From Nitrosomonadaceae bacterium (GTDB lineage: Bacteria; Pseudomonadota; Gammaproteobacteria; Burkholderiales; Nitrosomonadaceae), in assembly GCA_947471695.1 (NCBI GenBank), contig CANIWY010000033.1:1-10308 (forward strand): a DNA stretch of 10,308 nt, written 5' to 3'. The position numbers and the translations under genes were made by a program. Positions 7,878 through 10,308 of the stretch are shown here, in pieces (position 1 is the first letter of the stretch; each line of letters starts with the position of its first letter). The notes under the pieces are model-generated. The model did no database searches. It had not been told where the DNA came from and saw nothing but the letters and a program-made list of their open reading frames with translations.

Positions 7878-8438
7878 TCATGAATGACCTACCTCATCTG
7901 ATAGGCTGGAAAAGTTAATCCCCAGTAAATCCATCGCTGCAGCCAATCGTTTTTCTGGTGGTAGCTCGAACATGATGTTGGTTGATGCCGGCACGGTGAG
8001 CCAAGCATTCTGAGCCAGCTCATATTCAAGTTGCCCGGGTGCCCAACCTGAGTATCCTAAGGTTACCAGCACCTGTCTGGGGCCTCCCCCGCCTGCAATT
8101 GCCCGTAGGATGTCAAGTGAGGTAGTGAGACCCACCTCCTCATTTACGGTCATGGTAGATTGCCAATCATCAATGGGCTGATGCAATACGAAGCCGCGAT
8201 CAAGCTGCACTGGTCCGCCAAATAGCACAGGTAGTCCACTGAGGGATGGATTGCTAAAGGGGATACCGAGTTCATCAAACATGGCTTCCAGCATCAGATC
8301 TGTGGGTCTGTTGACTACCAATCCCAGCGCACCTTGTTCGTTGTGTTCGCAGATATAGGTAAGAGTTTTAGAAAATGAAGGATCTTCCATGGCAGGCATG
8401 GCGATCAGAAAATGGTGAGTCAGATTGATGCTTTGCAT
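7878..8438 (-). CDS. algH: YqgE/AlgH family protein (UPF0301)
   Basis: The 186-residue product belongs to the AlgH/YqgE family, named for a locus affecting alginate production in Pseudomonas aeruginosa; its biochemical role is unsettled. Recognisable blocks are HHFLIAMPAMEDPSFSKT from residue 8, TYICEHNEQGALGLVVNRP after it, and the C-terminal signature GYSGWAPGQLEYEL followed by NAWL. No signal peptide or membrane segment is seen, so it is probably cytoplasmic. It is the first gene of the run algH-ruvX-pyrR-pyrB-pyrC'(-prlC). A sigma70 promoter candidate lies only about 25 bases upstream of its ATG (8463-8491), giving a short leader. The Shine-Dalgarno before 8438 is poor, but MQSINLTHHFLIAMP fits the family start. 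Confidence 0.95.
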   Translation of the reverse strand: MQSINLTHHFLIAMPAMEDPSFSKTLTYICEHNEQGALGLVVNRPTDLMLEAMFDELGIPFSNPSLSGLPVLFGGPVQLDRGFVLHQPIDDWQSTMTVNEEVGLTTSLDILRAIAGGGGPRQVLVTLGYSGWAPGQLEYELAQNAWLTVPASTNIMFELPPEKRLAAAMDLLGINFSSLSDEVGHS

Positions 8439-8462
8439 GGGCGAGTTAAATGCATGGCTGCT

Positions 8463-8491
8463 ATTTTAAACTGGTTACCGGTTCTTCACAA
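8463..8491 (-). promoter_or_regulatory. Candidate sigma70 promoter of the algH-ruvX-pyr run
   Basis: On the minus strand TTGTGA (8491-8486) is followed after exactly 17 bases by TAAAAT (8468-8463), matching the consensus at four and five of six positions. Transcription would start near 8456, about 18 bases before the algH ATG. It sits downstream of the terminator at 8647-8675, so it would drive a separate transcription unit. Not tested. Confidence 0.5.
8469..8483. promoter_or_regulatory. Imperfect palindrome inside the algH promoter spacer
   Basis: The 15 bases AACTGGTTACCGGTT form an odd-length dyad with half-sites AACTGG and CCGGTT, one mismatch between arms. It lies wholly between the -35 and -10 candidates, where a bound repressor would block RNA polymerase. 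The dyad is plain to see; no regulator can be assigned. Confidence 0.3.
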
Positions 8492-8646
8492 TTTCTAGGA
8501 GGGGTCTGATCGCTAGAATCAAGATTGCAGAGCCTAACGTGGGGCCGCACCCTGCCAGACTGTCTTTTTATTGTAGGATGGATTGTTTTGGTTTCCGTTC
8601 CTTCGGCTAAGTTTATGTGGTCTTTTCATAAGAATAAGTACAAATA

Positions 8647-8675
8647 AAAACCCCCGGGGTTGAGGCGGGGGTTTT
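8647..8675 (-). terminator. Strong hairpin terminator after the ComEA-like gene
   Basis: A perfect 10-bp inverted repeat (AAAACCCCCG at 8647-8656, CGGGGGTTTT at 8666-8675) encloses a 9-base loop. Read on the minus strand the GC-rich core is followed by TTTTTATTTG, a classical intrinsic terminator about 90 bases after the stop of the ComEA-like gene. The sequence is nearly symmetric, so it could also act on plus-strand transcripts. Confidence 0.85.
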
Positions 8676-8762
8676 ATAGGCGACATTTCTCAGTGAGAGG
8701 ACCGCTAGCCAGCTATTCTCGCCCTGGCTCTTGTGGGCGGCATCTACTGTAGTCGGTTTGTT

Positions 8763-9062
8763 CTATTTGGCAGGGGCAACCTTTTTCAGCACGGTGGGGC
8801 CTGTAATTGTGATATCCCGGCGAAGCTGTTCCATATTTACAGTTTTATTATTGACACCATCGACTCTTTCTATGTGTTCAGTCGACTTGAACGTGCCGGC
8901 CTTTTTACGATAGTCAATGATCGCTTTGGCCTTGGTGGAGGTGATTCCTGAATTTTTCAGGGTTTCAAGTTCAGCTTGGGTAGCGGTGTTGATGTTTACA
9001 TATGCGTAGGCGCTGCCGGTGAATGCGAACAGTGTGGCAATGATTATAAATAAATTTTTCAT
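8763..9062 (-). CDS. Small exported ComEA-like helix-hairpin-helix protein
   Basis: The 99-residue product starts with a clear Sec signal peptide: Lys2, a hydrophobic core FIIIATLFAF, and a cleavage site SAYA|YV after residue 20. The mature part opens with VNINTATQAELETL, the hallmark of ComEA-type helix-hairpin-helix domains that bind DNA non-specifically, and continues with AKAIIDYRKKAGTFKS. Both hairpin turns deviate from the usual GIG: the first reads NSGITSTKA and the second DGVNNKT. The C terminus adds a short tail rich in Pro, Lys and Ala. Related short periplasmic proteins are common in gammaproteobacteria and are linked by name to DNA uptake, but no competence genes are near, so a role in transformation is only a possibility. 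A good ribosome site (AGGGGAGA) precedes 9062. It appears monocistronic, ending at the hairpin 8675-8647. Confidence 0.87.
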   Translation of the reverse strand: MKNLFIIIATLFAFTGSAYAYVNINTATQAELETLKNSGITSTKAKAIIDYRKKAGTFKSTEHIERVDGVNNKTVNMEQLRRDITITGPTVLKKVAPAK

Positions 9063-9296
9063 GGTCTCTCCCCTAAGTTTAAATTAGATAACTGGATCAC
9101 AATAACACAAAATTACTTTGATGCTACAAGTCACGGGTTCAAAAATGAATAGGGCTATCTGAATCGTTAGCCAAGCTGGCTGGTTAATGATGTCAGACTG
9201 GACGATCTTGTTGTTACATCTCGACTAGCCTATAAAGTTTCATCAGGATAGTTCAATGCGTTACCCGGGCCGAGCTTCCGATGGGATAAGACAGAG

Positions 9297-9767
9297 TTAT
9301 GTGCGCGACTTAAGCTCGCCCATAAGAGCTGCAGGTAGGTCAGCTAGTTGATATTTGCCGCTCATTACCGCGGCAGAGAGGATATCCAAGGTCTGACTTT
9401 CTAGTAGCTTCACGATCTCTTGCTTAATGGGATACCATTGCTTATGCATCGGGCAGGGCGCTTTGTCATTGCAAACCTTAAGTCCTAATACGCAGTCTTT
9501 AGTGAATCCAGGGCCTTCAGTAATAATGACAATCTGCATCAAGGTTATTTTCTCGCCGTTTTCCTGCAGGCAGAAACCGCCCTGCTTGCCACGGTATGAG
9601 TAAAGTAGGTTGCCCCTGCACAGGTTCTGTAGCACCTTGGCCAAATAGGTGGGGGGCGCTCCTAGACTCTCGGCAATGTTACGATTCAATATCGCTGCGC
9701 CACGAGGCTGCGTCGCCATGTAGATGAGAGCCTGAATGGCATACTGAGTTGTACGGGATAAAATCAT
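9297..9767 (-). CDS. Rrf2 family transcriptional regulator with three-cysteine motif
   Basis: The 156-residue product has the N-terminal winged helix-turn-helix of the Rrf2 family: MILSRTTQYAIQALIYMA at the start, then the recognition region LGAPPTYLAKVLQNL and the wing YRGKQGGF. Three cysteines follow in DCVLGLKVCNDKAPCP, spaced CX6CX5C, the place where IscR, NsrR and RirA hold an iron-sulfur cluster. The spacing differs from the CX4CX5C of E. coli NsrR as I recall it, so I do not assign a named regulator. It probably senses redox state, iron or nitric oxide through a cluster, but the signal and targets are unknown. It is 234 bases upstream of the ComEA-like gene, and no operon link is evident. 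No cluster-assembly (isc) genes are in the window, so IscR is unlikely. Confidence 0.92.
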   Translation of the reverse strand: MILSRTTQYAIQALIYMATQPRGAAILNRNIAESLGAPPTYLAKVLQNLCRGNLLYSYRGKQGGFCLQENGEKITLMQIVIITEGPGFTKDCVLGLKVCNDKAPCPMHKQWYPIKQEIVKLLESQTLDILSAAVMSGKYQLADLPAALMGELKSRT

Positions 9768-10017
9768 CTGAGCTCTCTATTCTTGTCTTGTATTGGCTTG
9801 TGGTACTGCGAGGGGGCGGTATGACCGGACTCGCTGTATCGGTTTATTATCACCCCCCCACGCGTGGCATCATGACCGTGGGGAATAGTTTCTTGTGTGG
9901 CTTTAATCACGACTAGGCTGCGGCAGTGGCGATGCCAAATCATACAGGATGTTGTTATCTTAATACCAAATGAGTACATTGTAAAACTGTTAGGATTGGA
10001 ATTGTTGAGAGTTCATG
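9768..10017. other. Gene-free region between the Rrf2 gene and the insertion sequence
   Basis: No convincing coding region is seen here. A small open frame on the minus strand (9979-9764) has no recognisable sequence. The region holds a C7 run (9853-9859), a perfect 10-bp palindrome CCACGCGTGG (9858-9867) and a wider inverted repeat CCCCAC/GTGGGG (9856-9861 and 9878-9883). All are about 90-115 bases upstream of the Rrf2 ATG, so they could belong to its control region. No promoter stood out. Confidence 0.45.
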
Positions 10018-10052
10018 ATCTGTCCGGTTCTGTAGCGCGACATCTGTCCGGT
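10018..10052 (+). repeat. Direct repeat at the left end of the insertion sequence
   Basis: The 11 bases ATCTGTCCGGT occur at 10018-10028 and again at 10042-10052, exactly 24 bases apart. They precede the transposase gene, and the first copy contains TGTCCGG, which I take as the element's terminal sequence. Repeated short sites of this kind at IS ends are usually transposase binding sites. The right end lies outside the window, so the terminal inverted repeat cannot be checked here. Confidence 0.6.
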
Positions 10053-10308
10053 CGTCATAGTGCCCCGAAGGGGGTGCCAAATGAGACGAACGGAAGTGCT
10101 ACAGGAGAACCGAAGGATGAGATTCGAAGAAACGTATGAGGGTTGGAACGCAGGTCGGCTTACGCAATTTGAGGCAGCGCGGATATTGGGGATGTGTGAA
10201 CGAAGCTTCCGGCGGTACTTGTTGAGGTATGAAGCGGAAGGATTGGAGGGCTTAATTGATCGACGGTTGGAACAAGCTTCACACCGTCGGGCACCCGTAG
10301 ATGAAGTC
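10021..10308 (+). mobile_element. Left part of an ISNCY-type insertion sequence
   Basis: The element appears to start at TGTCCGG (10021) and includes the terminal direct repeats and the 5' part of a transposase gene on the plus strand, opposite to all host genes. It is cut by the window edge. The boundary is inferred from the repeat and from its distance of about 60 bases to the transposase start. A target-site duplication cannot be judged without the other end. Confidence 0.65.
10081..10308 (+). CDS. ISNCY family transposase, N-terminal part (cut by window edge)
   Basis: The frame is open from ATG 10081 to the end of the window, 76 codons, with no stop. The product starts MRRTEVLQENRRMRFEETYE and contains a helix-turn-helix, LTQFEAARILGMCERSFRRYL, followed by RYEAEGLEGLIDRRL and SHRRAPVDEV. 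This combination is characteristic, from memory, of ISNCY-type transposases, whose DDE catalytic domain would follow beyond the window. The start at 10081 has a GGGGG site 6 bases upstream. The internal ATG at 10117 has AGGAG 9 bases upstream and is an alternative. Whether the gene is intact or degraded cannot be told from this part. Confidence 0.85.
   Translation, partial: MRRTEVLQENRRMRFEETYEGWNAGRLTQFEAARILGMCERSFRRYLLRYEAEGLEGLIDRRLEQASHRRAPVDEV

Larger units (their letters stand above)
8439..8762. other. Intergenic region between the ComEA-like gene and algH
   Basis: This 324-base stretch holds no convincing gene on either strand. It contains the hairpin terminator at 8647-8675 that ends transcription from the right, and the algH promoter candidate at 8463-8491. 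A minor 6-bp inverted repeat (AGCCAG at 8707-8712, CTGGCT at 8724-8729) has no T run and no clear role. I see nothing recognisable between about 8492 and 8640. Confidence 0.6.

Noticed and set aside
8439..8640. Possible small RNA or PyrR-responsive attenuator before algH
   Set aside because: No terminator/antiterminator pair or PyrR-type loop was seen, and the likely transcription start leaves only about 18 bases of leader.
9169..9181. Short hairpin AGCCA-AGC-TGGCT downstream of the Rrf2 gene as a terminator
   Set aside because: Only 5 bp of stem, a 3-base loop and no T run on the relevant strand.
9764..9979. 71-codon open frame on the minus strand upstream of the Rrf2 gene
   Set aside because: No recognisable sequence, runs through a palindrome and a homopolymer, overlaps the start of the Rrf2 gene, and no good ribosome site was evident.
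1..10308. CRISPR array, tRNA, rRNA, defence or phage genes
   Set aside because: No regularly spaced repeats, tRNA-like folds or matching protein families were found; the window is housekeeping genes plus an IS end.

Overview
The window looks like chromosomal DNA of a gammaproteobacterium of moderate GC content (about half, judged by eye). Rho can be aligned residue by residue with E. coli Rho, including the same numbering of catalytic residues. Thioredoxin, oligopeptidase A and ribosomal protein L31 are also closest to gammaproteobacterial forms as I remember them. The order trxA-rho is the E. coli order, the algH-ruvX pair is the E. coli yqgE-yqgF pair, and the pyrR-pyrB-pyrC' cluster is the arrangement known from Pseudomonas. 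I cannot name a genus.

All eleven host genes lie on the minus strand, so transcription runs from high to low coordinates. The order is an Rrf2-type regulator (9767-9297), a small exported ComEA-like helix-hairpin-helix protein (9062-8763) followed by a strong hairpin terminator (8675-8647), then algH (8438-7878), ruvX (7796-7374), pyrR (7387-6878), pyrB (6881-5931), pyrC' (5922-4648) and prlC (4578-2395). The last six are closely spaced or overlapping and may form one transcription unit, driven by a candidate sigma70 promoter at 8491-8463. After a 257-base gap come trxA (2137-1811), rho (1662-403) and rpmE (273-49). rpmE has its own good promoter candidate (357-329) and a clear terminator at the left edge of the window.

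The pyr genes encode the aspartate transcarbamoylase step of pyrimidine synthesis. PyrB is the catalytic chain. PyrC' is a dihydroorotase-like protein that has lost its metal-binding histidines and is expected to be a structural subunit of the PyrB/PyrC' dodecamer. PyrR is the pyrimidine-responsive regulator. A working dihydroorotase should therefore be encoded elsewhere. AlgH, RuvX and PrlC are housekeeping functions carried in the same run.

The right end is different: from about 10021 a plus-strand insertion sequence of the ISNCY type begins, with direct repeats at its end and the first 76 codons of its transposase, cut by the window edge. I found no tRNA, rRNA, CRISPR array, phage or defence genes. 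I see no convincing new biological system. The points worth a second look are the non-catalytic dihydroorotase, several 7-9 base G/C runs in and beside genes, a palindrome inside the algH promoter, an insertion in PrlC, and the IS end.
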